DNA of 64,000 nt, taken from positions 25,164,396 through 25,228,395 of the forward strand of contig OZ024808.1 of NCBI GenBank assembly GCA_964017045.1. The letters are read 5' to 3'. The DNA comes from Omphiscola glabra (lineage: Eukaryota; Mollusca; Gastropoda; Lymnaeidae). Positions within the stretch are counted from its first letter, which is position 1. The number at the start of each line of letters is the position of its first letter. A model generated the notes under the pieces. The model was not told the origin of the DNA. It worked only from the letters and a program-made list of their open reading frames with translations, and searched no databases. Below, in pieces: positions 25,837-37,600 of the stretch. A program made the position numbers and the translations under genes.

Positions 25837-27335
25837 TTGATTGGATACTTCTATAGCACTGGTATCCATGCTACTTTAGCATGCTCACTGCGCTCTGGTG
25901 TCATCAAATCTTTTAAACAAAAAGTCTTTAAATGTTTCCCAAATGATTTTCTGTCCTTGTCAGTACTCCTCAAAGATGGATTTAAAATATTCCATAACTT
26001 TGGCGCTACCGCTTCAAAAGAGCGCACTCCGTACGACATTTTTCTGTTTTGATCAACACTGGGAATATTCAGTAAGGACTGAGTTGAGGACCGCAGGTTC
26101 TTTATGGTTACATGTTGATAAAGCAGTTCTTTCAGATATTCTGGAGCAGAGCCTACTATACAGCAATACGCCAAGGACAGAATCTTGTGGTCAATGCGCT
26201 TACTAATAGGAACCCAATGGAGATCTCGTAGAACTGGGTTGATGTGGTCTGATCTCTTTTTCCGCGACAAATTGCGTGCTGCAGAATTTTGCACCTTCTG
26301 GAGTCTCTTAATTTGATTCTGAGGCAAACCCCACAAACAACTGTTACAATAATCTAATCATGAGTGGATTAGAGTTACCGCTACAGCATTTGCTGTTCTC
26401 TTATTGAGTTGAGGACGCAGCTGACCCAGGGCGCATGCCCTGACTACATAACTGATATGTGGAATCATACTGAGTTTACTATAAATAAAGAAACCAAGGT
26501 CTGGGACAGTGGAGGACAACGGGATCTCTGATTCACCAACTTTTATTGATGTGAAAACAACTTTCCGAAGATTTGCGATTGAACCACAAACAATTGCCTC
26601 AGTCTTGTCATCATTTAGTTTTAGTCTGTTTGATGACATCCATTCTTTTATAGCAAGACAGCAGTCCTCCACAGCCCGAACAGCAGCAGCACACTCCAAG
26701 GGATAAAGGCGGAAACACTTGTACAGTTCCGTGTCATCAGCAAATATTTTGCGTGAAATACCATAACGTTCAATAATTTTGCCTAGCTGGCTAGTGTATA
26801 TGGAGAACAGAATGGGTCCTAGAACCGAGCCCTGTGGCACACCGCAGGTAACGGAAGTAGAGGCTTAACGACCGCTGTCTTGAAGATATGTGGGACTGTA
26901 GCAGATTGAAGGCTAATATTCACGATGTTGACCAGTACAGAATACACGATTTCCAGACACCCCAAAACTATCTTGGTTGGGATAGGAACGACAATAGAAG
27001 ATGTAGGTTTAGATACCATGATTATATATCTTAACGGTTTATAGGAAATTGGGGAAAATTCCACTAGATGTTTGCCTCCAAAGATATTCTCCATAGCAGA
27101 CAAATAACAACGTTCCCCAAAGCTTTTTCTGATTGTTTCAATTTTTTCAATGAAAAAATCACTCAGTTTAGCTGCTGCATGCTCACTACTCATGTCAGGC
27201 AAAACAAGGGGTGCTGATTTCTTCCCAAGAAGGTCATTTTCCACAGAGAACATCTTGCGAGAATCAGTAACTTCCCGCTTTAAGAAGAGATTGAACATGC
27301 TCAGACATTGCGTGCCTGATTTCTTTCGCATACAA
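25837..27335 (-). pseudogene. CR1/L2-type non-LTR retrotransposon remnant with internal deletion
   Basis: Minus strand. The 5' part (27331-26860) holds the linker and RT fingers, e.g. PIPTKIVLGCLE and [15 protein letters not shown]. It then jumps near 26850 straight to [14 protein letters not shown], with FADDTELY following, so the palm segment with the first catalytic Asp is deleted. Thumb and C-terminus follow (RLQKVQNSAAR, DLHWVPISKRIDHKI), with a stop near 26343 and the end at 25851. The tail is AATCAATCAATTACAC on the minus strand, directly against the 22-bp array. Inactive. Confidence 0.85.
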
Positions 27336-27835
27336 GTTCACGACCACTTCTCCAAAGCCTCTCAGCTGTCTTCCTCTTCTTCTTCCTCCTCTAGTTGTGC
27401 CCTGCAAGATTTCTTTGGCGAGCCCTTGTTTTCTGGTCACGTGGCCATACCATTCAAGTTTGCGCTTTCTTACAGACGCCAGGAGGTCATCGTACTGTCC
27501 AGTTGCTTGACGAATCCTTTCTTTTACTTGTTCATTGGTGATATGGTCTCTATAGCAAATGCCAAGAATGCCTCTGAAACATCTCATCTCCATCGCCTTT
27601 ATTTTCTTTTCAAGTCTTTAGTTCTGCTGTTAATGTACAGGATTCACAGGCATATAAGAAAATGTAGAGGATTAATGAGCGCCTCAGCCTGATTTTTGTG
27701 CTGGGAGCTATATTTTTGTCGTTCCATATTTTCTTGAGCCTCTTTAGTGCTGTTGTGGTCTGCGCAATCCTGGCCATCAATTCGGGCTTGGAGCCTTCTT
27801 CCGCGACTATTGTTCCCAGGTACTTGAAAAAACTT
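27320..27835 (-). pseudogene. RTE-like non-LTR retrotransposon C-terminal remnant
   Basis: Minus strand: EEGSKPELMARIAQTTTAL, IWNDKNIAPSTKIRLRRSL, LYACESCTLTAEL, then after a frameshift MEMRCFRGILGICYRDH and KRKLEWYGHVTR, with GGRRRGRQ. This is the conserved region after the RT domain of RTE-like elements. It lies immediately 5' of the L2-type remnant in the same orientation, apparently two unrelated fragments side by side. Confidence 0.8.
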
Positions 27836-28420
27836 TCGATAAACCTTCTAAAGGAAATACTACTCTATGTAGTTAATGTTTATTTGGCTTTATTTTCTTT
27901 CGTTTTTATTTTCTTTTTGCCGAAAATATTCTTCACTAGGTCGTTAGCTTCAAAACATTGAGATTCTAGAAACTCTTCAACTTCAAGAACTTCATTCGTA
28001 CGATACAAATCAACTTTTTTTAAAAAAGACAATATTGTAGAAATCTACTTTAAAATACAAAAAAAAAATAAAACAACCAAAAGTATGTGACGTTAACTAC
28101 GTAAAAAAAAGACACACATATTAACGTAGCATTATCACTGCAATCCGAGTCAACAGGCAACGAATTGCACATCTTCAGATTTCTCATTATTTTTATTATT
28201 TCTTTTAAAAAAGGAGAAAAAATTTTCATACAGCTCACGAGTTGGCCTACTCTTTAAATAGTGTAATGAAGAGGGAGATACCAATTACTCTACCCAGTGA
28301 TCGAACCTGTCAACACCCTTTGATTTCCTTTCATTGAACATGACATATAATACTAAACGTATTTTATAGCATTGAGAATGGTTGGCTTGCGAGACGTATA
28401 CATTTGCTACATCTCCTTTC
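27836..28420. other. No gene recognised
   Basis: AT-rich sequence between the RTE remnant and the next minisatellite. Confidence 0.4.
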
Positions 28421-29680
28421 GACCCTTAGTATATCACAGATTTCTATTTGAATTAATGTCACAAAATTCTATTGGATTAAATGTCACCCATTGTATTAGA
28501 ATTAATGTCACAAAATTCTTTTAGATTAAATGTGACAAAATTGTATTAGAATTAATGATACAAAATTCTATTAGTATTTGTGTTACAAAATTCTTTTAGA
28601 ATTAATGTCACTAAATACAATTAGAATTAATGTCTCAAAATGATATTAGAACTAAGTCACAAAATGCTATTAGAATTAATGTCACATGCTGTTATTAGAA
28701 GAAATGTCACAAAAATGTTAATATAATTAATATCACAAAATTCTATTAGAATTAATGTCAAAAAATGCTTATAGAACTAATGTCACAAAATGCTGTTAGA
28801 ACTAATGTCACTAAATGCTATTAGAATTAAAGTCACCAAACTGTAATTAGTAATTAGAATAAATGTCACAATATGCTAATAGAATTAATGTCACAAAATG
28901 ATATTAGAATTAATGTCAAAAAGTGATATTAGAACTAATGTCACAAAATGCTGTTAGAACTATTGTCACTAAATGCTTTTAGAATTAAAGTCACCAACTG
29001 TTACTAGAATAAATGTCACAAAATGGTAATAGAATTAATGTCACAAAATTCTATGAGAATCAATGTCACAACATTTTTTAGATTTAATGTCACAAAATGC
29101 TATTAGAATAAATGTTACAAAATGCTATTAGATTTAAAGTCACCAACTGTTATTAGAAGAAATGTCAAAAAATGTTAATAGAATTAATGTCACGAAATGC
29201 TTTCAGATTTAATGTCACCAACTGTTATTAGAATAAATATCACATAATTCTTTTAGAATTAATTTCACAACATTCTTTTAGATTTAATGTCACAAAACGC
29301 TATTACAATTAAAGTCACCAACTGTTATTAGACAAGTAAGTAATAGGCAGAAGAGGCACTGAGCACGAAACTCTTGTTATTAGAAGAAATGTCACAAAAT
29401 GTTAATAGAATTAATGTCACAAAATGATTTCAGATTCAATGTCACCAACTGTTATTAGAAGAAATGTCACAAAATGTTAATAGAATTAATGTCAAAAAAT
29501 GCTTTTAGATTAAATGTCACAAAATAATATTAGAATAAATATCACGAAATTCTTTTAGAATTAATTTCACAAAATTCTTTTAGAATTAATGTCACAAAAT
29601 TATATTAGAACTAATGTTACAAAATGATATTAAAATAAATGTCAAAAAAATATATTAAAATTATTATCACAAAATTCTTT
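28420..29680. repeat. 25-bp minisatellite, left part
   Basis: About 50 diverged units of ATTAGAATTAATGTCACAAA plus ATGCT. A short foreign piece (GGCAGAAGAGGCACTGAGCA) sits near 29345-29365. Confidence 0.85.
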
Positions 29681-29684
29681 ATTA

Positions 29685-31558
29685 TTATTATTATTTGTTG
29701 TCTTATATAGCGCGGTACCACAGCCTAGGGCTAGGCTCACCGCGCTGTACATAAAAATATTAGAAAAAGAGACACAATCGTGACAATAACATAAAAAATG
29801 ACAAGCCATGGACGGCGGCCAGCAGCAGCGTTTATCGGTCAGATGTGGGGAATCAGTCGGGGTAGTAGAGTTTAAAGAGATGTGTTTTGAGTGCAGTTTT
29901 GAAGGCTGTGATAGTTGATATATTGCGGATGTGTAGTGGAAGAGAATTCCATTGTTTGGGTGCACAGTAAGAGAACGATCTTTCACCTTATGTTTTTGTG
30001 CGAGTCTTGGGGACAAAAAGAATACGCCCGACTGCGGAGGAGCGAAGCTGTCGAAGGGGTGAATAGACAGAGAGAAGTTCTGTTAGATAGGAAGGGCAGG
30101 AAATCGAGAAAAATTTGTGGCAGAGAACAGAGAGTTTATAATCAATCCGTGCTTGTACAGGTAACCAATGAAGTGAATGAAGTAGTGGTGTGACGTGATC
30201 ACGTTTTTTTGCCTTTAAAACTAGCCTAGCAGCTGAGTTTTGAACCTTTTGTAGTTTTTCTAAGAAGTGTTTTGGTGAACCTGACAGAAGAGAGTTGCAA
30301 TAGTCAAGACGAGAGAGAACAAGAGCATAGACTAGGGTTTTTGTTGCACTAGCTGTGAGGTAGTGGCGGATTGAGCTGATCTGACGGATGGCCGTGTATG
30401 CAGAGCGACAAATGTGGGATATATGATTATCATGAGACAAGTTGTGAGACAGAAAATAACAAAGATTCCTAGTGGAGGATGTAAACTGTATGTCTGAGTG
30501 ACCTACTTGAAATGAGGTGGGGAGAGCTGAGTTAGAGGATGATTTGCAATCGTGAATAAGAAGTGCTTCCGTTTTGTCATCGTTAAGTTTCAACTTGCTG
30601 AGTGTCATCCATGACTTGACATCAGCAATGCTCTCCTGCAAAGTCCGGACAGCGGAATCAACAAGAGAAGGATGGGTATGAATGTATAGCTGCGTGTCAT
30701 CCGCGAATGACTGGCTCTCCACAGCACGCCTCTCTAGCAAAAGGAGCAGTGGCCTTGTATACATTATAAATAGAACCGGGCCTAAAACGGACCCCTGTGG
30801 CACTCCATACACCAAGTCAGCACTGCCGGAGAGACAGCCATCGATAGCGACCGCCTGCGCTCTATTGGAGACGTAGGACCAAACCACGCCAAAGCTGAAC
30901 CAGAAATGCCAAAGTTATTTTCAAAGGTTTTGTAAAGGGTTTCATGGTCGACAGTGTCAAAGGCCGCACTGAGGTCCAAGAAGATTAGGAGGGAGACATC
31001 ACCGCTGTCCAATGCGAGCAAGAGGTCATTGGTTACTCTAAAGAGAGCTGTCTCAGTGCTTTGGAAAGGTCTATAGGCTGATTGATTAGGACTGAGAAGA
31101 GAGTTGTCGTTTAAGTAAGCAAAACGTAGTTTTAGAACTATTTTTTCAATGACTTTAGATAAAAATGATAAGTTAGATACTGGTCTATAGTTTTTTCAAT
31201 TGTTTTCATCCAGACCAGGCTTCTTAAGCAATGGTTTGTTGACAGCTGAAGAATTTACAGAAAATATCTGGTTGCTGGGGCAACGGGTACACAGAACGAA
31301 GAGCAATTCCTTTGTTACTACCTCTGAGGTTGCTACAAACATCGAACAACTGCCTGTTTGTTTTACCCATAATTATCTTTTGACTAAAATACAAAGTCTT
31401 AGCACGAGAAACAATTTTGGTCACACGTTTCTTGGCAAATTAATACATCTGCCTAAAAACAACAAGACCTGACCTCAGCCACTTCTTTTCCGCACTACGC
31501 CTCTCTTTCTTGGCACAGTGTAGTTCCTCTCTTATGGTTACATACCAGGGAGTTGAAT
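29685..31558 (-). pseudogene. CR1/L2-type non-LTR retrotransposon, 5'-truncated, inserted in a minisatellite
   Basis: Minus strand. A linker (ERRSAEKKWLRSGL) at the 5' end near 31500, then NYRPVSNLSFLSKVIEKIV, LDLSAAFDTVDH (motif A), [20 protein letters not shown] (catalytic) and [11 protein letters not shown]. Thumb and tail: DYCNSLLSG, LQKVQNSAARLV, LHWLPVQARIDYK. One long intact stretch of 299 residues runs 30887-29988; a frameshift near 30880 and others break the rest. The 3' UTR has a GTACAGCGCGGTGAGC-type end and an (AAT)n tail at 29680-29695. No endonuclease remains. This is the best preserved RT in the window. Confidence 0.9.
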
Positions 31559-31960
31559 AATAATAATGTGACAAATTTGTATTAGAATTAATGTCACAAA
31601 ATGCTATTAGAATAAATGTCACAAAATGCTATTAGAATTAATGTCACAAAATGCTATTCGAAATATTGTCAAAAAATGATATTAGAATTAATTTCACAAA
31701 ATTAAATTGGAATTAATATCACAAAAGTATATAAAAATTAATTTCACAAAATTCTTTTAGAATTTATATCACAAAAATAAATTAGAATGAATATCACAAA
31801 ATTCGGATAGAATTAATATCATAAATTTATATTAAAATAAATATCACAAAATTGTTTTAGAATTAATATCACAAAATTATGTGTGAATTTATATCACAAA
31901 ATTATATTAGAATAAATATCCCAAAATTATGTTAGATTTAATACCACAAAAGAGTAACTG
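31559..31960. repeat. 25-bp minisatellite, right part
   Basis: Resumes the ATTAGAATTAATGTCACAAA array on the far side of the retrotransposon. Confidence 0.85.
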
Positions 31961-32525
31961 TTTAGTCAACACAAATGCTCATCTCTGATTCTGGTCTGAC
32001 GTGTCCCTGTTCCAGGCGTTGACGCTAGCTGTGTCTATTATTTTATTTCCAAAAGAATAAAGGATGAAAGAGATGGGTTGATCAGTTTCTTTGATTCCGA
32101 GTTTTTGAGCAAGTAAAATGGCCGCCGTCTCTGACCAATCAAATAAGCCCAAGTCTTCAGCCATGACTCATGAGCCGTCGCTGACGTTGCATTGCGAAAC
32201 GGAAATAACCTAATAGCCACATGATAGTGTAGGGAAATATTTTGTCCACACACCCCTCCATCCTTTCATCCTCCCACCCCAAGAAGCTCACAGAAGACTG
32301 ATTTATAGAAAGGGTGTTCATTTAAAAGAATAATAAAAGTAATTGTGTCCTTTCATATTTTCGTTAATTCTCACCTAAAATCAGAAGCCATCAAGAAACA
32401 ATCGATAATAATGATGCAGGGGAGCGGTATTGATTTGACACCAATAGTACAGTGATGATAACAATCTAGTCGAAGTTGAGCATCGGGTATAGAGCTGAGA
32501 TTCGGATTTATGTATGAGTGTAAAG
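31961..32525. other. No gene recognised
   Basis: Unique sequence with short overlapping minus-strand frames and no motif I recognise. Confidence 0.4.
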
Positions 32526-33370
32526 GTTTGTGAGTCAATTATAAGGGCTTGCGAGTCAACTATAAGGGCTTGCGAGGCAAATATAAGGGCTTGCGAGTCA
32601 ACTATAAGGGCTTGCGAGTCAACTATAAGGGCTTGCAAGTCAAATATAAGGGCGTGCGAGTCGACTTTAAGGGCTTGCAAGTCTACTATAATGTAAGAGA
32701 GTCGGCTGTAAGAGCTAGAGAGTCGACTATAGAGGCTAGAGAGTCGACTATAAGGGCTAGAGGGTCGACTATAAGAGCTAGAGTCGACAATAAGAGCTAG
32801 AGAGTTGGCTATAGAGGCTAGAGGGTCGACTATAAGGGCTAGAGAGTCGACTATAAGAGCTAGAGAGTCGGCTATAGAGGCTAGAGGGTCGACTATAGAG
32901 GCTAGAGAGTCGACTATAAGGGCTAGAGTCGACTATAAGAACTAGAGTCGACTATATAGAGGCTAGAGAGTCGACTATACAGGCTAGAGAGTCGACTATA
33001 CAGGCTAGAGAGTCGGCTATAGAGGCTAGAGAGTCGGCTATAGAGGCTAGAGAGTCGGCAACAGAGGCTAGAGAGTCGGCTATAGAGGCTAGAGAGTCGG
33101 CTATAGAGGCTAAAGGGTCGACTATAGAGGCTTGAGAGTCGGCTATAAGAGCTAGAGAGTCGGCTAGAGAGAGGCTATAGAGACTGTAAGGGTTTGAGAG
33201 TCGGAGATAATAGCTAGATAGTCTGCTATAAACGCTAGAATGTCGGCTATAAGTCCTAGAGAGTCGACTGTAAGGGCTAGAGAGTCGAAAATAAGGGCTA
33301 GAGATTTGACTATGAGCTCTTGAGTCGGATTTAAGGGCTATAGAGACGGCTATAAGGGCTAGAGAGTCAG
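32526..33370. repeat. 21-24-bp minisatellite with SalI-like cores
   Basis: First GCGAGTCAACTATAAGGGCTT units, then GAGAGTCGACTATAAGGGCTA units from about 32700. About 38 copies. Plus and minus shadow ORFs are explained by it. Confidence 0.85.
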
Positions 33371-33761
33371 TGGGGAAAACTACCACCTACCCTGTTTTCT
33401 CTGCTGGGAATTATCGAGGCAACAGGATACTCTACTGTAACTGTCAACTGTTTCCAATATTTTAATATACACGCATTAATCAAATGAATTATACGCTCAT
33501 GCTTTAGATCATATAATGTTTTGATAAACAAAAATTTTTTTTAAATCGTATTCGACTACTTTGACATCGACTCCAGATAAAAAAAAATTGTTATGGTGTC
33601 ACAAATGACTGGGTTGGTATTGAACAATGGCGCTCCATTGATTATTCATGTAACTTATGATGTGTTTTGTTCGGGACTTCCCGATATGTAGCACCACATT
33701 TATTGAATGATAAACATGCTGGGGTGCGATTTCTGGAGGAAGACAGGGATGTTTTGGAGAA

Positions 33762-34152
33762 TGGACTACGATAAGTCGATTGTTTTGTCACGTGATAAGC
33801 GTAAGTACGAGTAAGACTTCCGGTAGGCTGTCTGCAACACACTAGTCGCTCACAAATTTTTCTTCAAACAACTTTCTTCCTTTAATCATAACTGAATTAT
33901 AATTATTGTCACATTTAATGAATGTCATTTAAAGAAACGCGTGTATTCAAGAATATTTTGAAAAGTAAAATGTTTAATTAACACTGGGGAAGCGCTGATG
34001 GAGACAAACATTGTGCTTTAAAATTAATGATAATGGCAATGGCTGATCAGCTGTTATCTGTTGTTATGTGTTGTTATGTGTAGCAGAAAGCCTACCAATG
34101 GCTGTTACGTATCACGTGACAAAACAAGAAAGTGACTCATAGTAGTCCATTG
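33762..34152. repeat. Long imperfect inverted repeat upstream of gene C
   Basis: The left arm 33762-33842 and right arm about 34070-34152 pair as reverse complements. They include ATGGACTAC/GTAGTCCAT, a perfect 16-mer TGTTTTGTCACGTGAT / ATCACGTGACAAAACA, and GGTAGGCT.TCTGC. The spacer of about 230 bases carries no ORF. Looks like a foldback/MITE-type element or a palindromic regulatory region; both arms carry a CACGTG E-box. Confidence 0.65.
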
Positions 34153-34513
34153 GGAGAGGAAAGGATTAATGGATGTTAACGGTTGGAAAGAAACACTACT
34201 GGACCATATTGAGTTTATCAATACATTATCTTGTTATAATTGTTAATGAGGCATTTCTTGGTCATTCATTAACGTCTGTGTTGTCTTCGTTATACTCCTC
34301 AACGTCTGGATACTGAACTTTCACAGAGAGGAACAGCCCGCATTAATCAACACCAATAATACTTGGTACGCGATGGGCCACACCTCATACAACCATCTCA
34401 TCTGTGACAGATGGTTTCACGACTCCGAGTATGTCCTTCGCCCCAAAGTCTTTGTTTTGGTCTGGGTGTGAACACTTATTAGCGGCGCCGTTTGTTCATC
34501 GCTGTTGTTCTCG

Positions 34514-34565
34514 TACATCAAGAGATGCAGAAACCATGTGCTGACGTGGCGGTACGCTATAAAAA
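34514..34565 (+). promoter_or_regulatory. Gene C core promoter: shared motif, TGACGT site, TATA box
   Basis: TACATCAAGAGATG is at 34514-34527, TGACGTGG at 34542-34549 and TATAAAAA at 34558-34565, 102 bases before the ATG. Motif-to-TATA distance is 44 bases (43 in B). The sequence between TATA and ATG keeps only scattered matches to B, such as CTATTCTGT, so the shared motif stands out. Confidence 0.75.
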
Positions 34566-34659
34566 TATCGAAACTTTCTTGTGTTGACCGATTCGATCTA
34601 CTAATCTGAAACAGGGAGACCTACTCTATTCTGTTCGAAAACCAGTCTCAACATAAACC

Positions 34660-37600
34660 ATGAAGTGTATTGTGTTAGTAGTTGTCTTTATGACAGCCAC
34701 CGTGTTTTCTGAGGTAAGAGATTAATTTTTTTTTTCTTTTAAATAATAATTTCAAAATCTTTTCTTTAAAAAAAGAAAAAAATTAAGAAAACTGTTGAAC
34801 TCAGGTGTAATACAATGAAAGAAAGAAGGTTGTGGTTTTTTTCTGGAACTTTTTTTTTTATACACTAAGGGTTAGCGTTTTCATGTAGTTGAAATTTTTC
34901 CATTTTTAAAAATTATCAGCCTTCAGGACAAATTCGTCGCAGCATTAAGTCAGAAGAACATTTCTGATCTTTGTCGTTGTAAATAAATCGAACACTATTT
35001 TTTTTTAAATAAAAATTATATAAATAGTTTTTGTTAAAGAATGTTTCCACTAAAAGATGTCCCATGAGCCACAGAGATAGCATACGTTTAAGTTAGTGTT
35101 TGAATGTAAGCTTTTGAATTCGCCTCAGTAGAACTAACAATTTGGGATGCTCCATTGAGGCTTGCCGAAGCTACGAATGCGATTTTTCCAACATAACCAC
35201 GAGGCAAGGGTTCGGCTAACGTTTTTTGAGCACAGAGACAGTTTTTCTTAAATATATATGTTGATGAACCTATTTTGAGATCCCTTGCCTGGGACGCAAT
35301 GTTTTAGATGCATAATTGATTACTATTTTAAAAAAAAAGATTTGAACTTCTTCATTGGAAGAGCGGCACGCAGCTACGTCCTACAAGGTACCCGACCACT
35401 GCCTCAGGGAAACAGAGTTTGAGTAGCCAGATAGATTAGTAATAAAGTGGCCATGTTCATTTATAGGAAGCAGAGTGGAGTGCAATGTGTTGATTCGTTT
35501 GAAACAGAGTAGAGTGGAAAGGTTAATTCATAGGAAACAGAGTGGAAAGGTTATTGCATGGGAAACATTTAGAGTGGAAAGGTTAATTCGTAGAAAACAG
35601 AGTGGAAAGGTTAATTCATAGGAAACAGAGTAGAGTGGAAATGTTAATTCATAGGAAAAAGAGTGGAAAGGTTAATGTATGGGAAACAGAGTAGAGTGGA
35701 AAGGTTAATGCATAGGAAACAGAGTGGAAAGGTTAATGCATAGGAAACAGAGTAGAGTGGAAAGGTTAATGCATAGGAAACAGAGTAGAGTGGAAAGGTT
35801 AATTCATAGGAAACAGAGTGAAAAGGTTAATGCATGGGAAACAGAGTAGAGTGGGAAGGTTAATTAATAGGAAACAGAGTGAAAAGGTTAATGCATGGGA
35901 AACAGAGTAGAGTGGAAAGGTTAATTAATAGGAAACAGAGTGAAAAGGTTAATGCATGGGAAACAGAGTAGAGTGGGAAGGTTAATTAATAGGAAACAGA
36001 GTGAAAAGGTTAATGCATAGGAAACAGAGTAGAGTGGAAAGGTTAATTCATAGGAAACAGAGTGAAAAGGTTAATGCATGGGAAACAGAGTAGAGTGGAA
36101 AGGTTAATTAATAGGAAACAGAGTGAAAAGGTTAATGCATGGGAAACAGAGTAGAGTGGGAAGGTTAATTAATAGGAAACAGAGTGAAAAGGTTAATGCA
36201 TAGGAAACAGAGTAGAGTGGAAAGGTTAATTCATAGGAAACAGAGTGAAAAGGTTAATGCATGGGAAACAGAGTAGAGTGGGAAGGTTAATTAATAGGAA
36301 ACAGAGTCGAAAGGTTAATGCATAGGAAACAGAGTAGAGTGGAAAGGTTAATTCATAGGAAACAGAGTGAAAAGGTTAATGCATGGGAAACAGAGTAGAG
36401 TGGAAAGGTTAATTAATAGGAAACAGAGTGGAAAGGTTATTGCATGGGAAACAGAGTAGAGTGGAAAGGTTAATGCATAGGAAACAGAGTGGAAAGGTTA
36501 ATGCATAGGAAACAGAGTAGAGTGGAAAGGTTAATTCATAGGAAACAGAGTGAAAAGGTTAATGCATGGGAAACAGAGTAGAGTGGAAAGGTTAATTAAT
36601 AGGAAACAGAGTGGAAAGGTTATTGCATGGGAAACAGAGTAGAGTGGAAAGGTTAATGCATAGGAAACAGAGTGGAAAGGTTAATGCATAGGAAACAGAG
36701 TAGAAAGGTTAATGCATAGGAAACAGAGTGGACAGGATAATTCATAGGAAACAGAGTAGAGTGAAAAAGTTAATGCATAGGACACAGAGTGGAAAGGTTA
36801 ATGCATAGGAAACAGAGTGGAAAGGGTTAATTCATAGGAAACAGAGTAGAGTGGAAAAGTTAATGCATATGAAACAGAATGGAAAGGTTAATGCATGGGA
36901 AACAGAGTAGAGTGGAAAGGTTAATGCATAGGAAACAGAGTGGAAAGGTTAATTAATAGGAAACAGAGTAGTGTGGAAAGGTTAATTCATAGGAAACAGA
37001 GTACAGTGGAAAGGTTAATGCATAGGAAACAGAGTTAAAAGGTTAATGCATAGGAAACAGAGTAGAGTGGAAAGGGTTCATTCATAGGAAACAGAGTAGA
37101 GTGGAAAGGGTTCATTCATAGGAAACAGAGTTAAAAGGTTAATGCATAGGAAACAGAGTAGAGTGGAAATGGTTCATTCATAGGAAACAGAGTTAAAAGG
37201 TTAATGCATAGGAAACAGAGTAGAGTGGAAAGGTTAATGCATAGGAAAAAGAGTAAAGTGACCGGGGTAATTCAAATGGAAAGGGTACAATTTCCGGTTT
37301 GATTCATTGGAAAATAGTTGTTTCCAGAGTAATTTGAAGGAAAAATGCTACAATTGCCGGATCGATTCGATGGAACATTGACCGGTATAATTCACAGTAA
37401 ACAGGGTAGGGAAGCCAGGTTAATTGTCACGGAAATTAAGTATAATAGAAAAGTTAATTCATCACTTTGACTCGCTTAAGACATCCAGATTTCTGAATTA
37501 TTTTTTTTTTCAGCCACTATTTGTCTTTTATAAAAATAGCCGATGTCACCATTTCTGTTCTCAGTCGTCCAGCCCCACAACACAGCAGGAAATATCTGAG

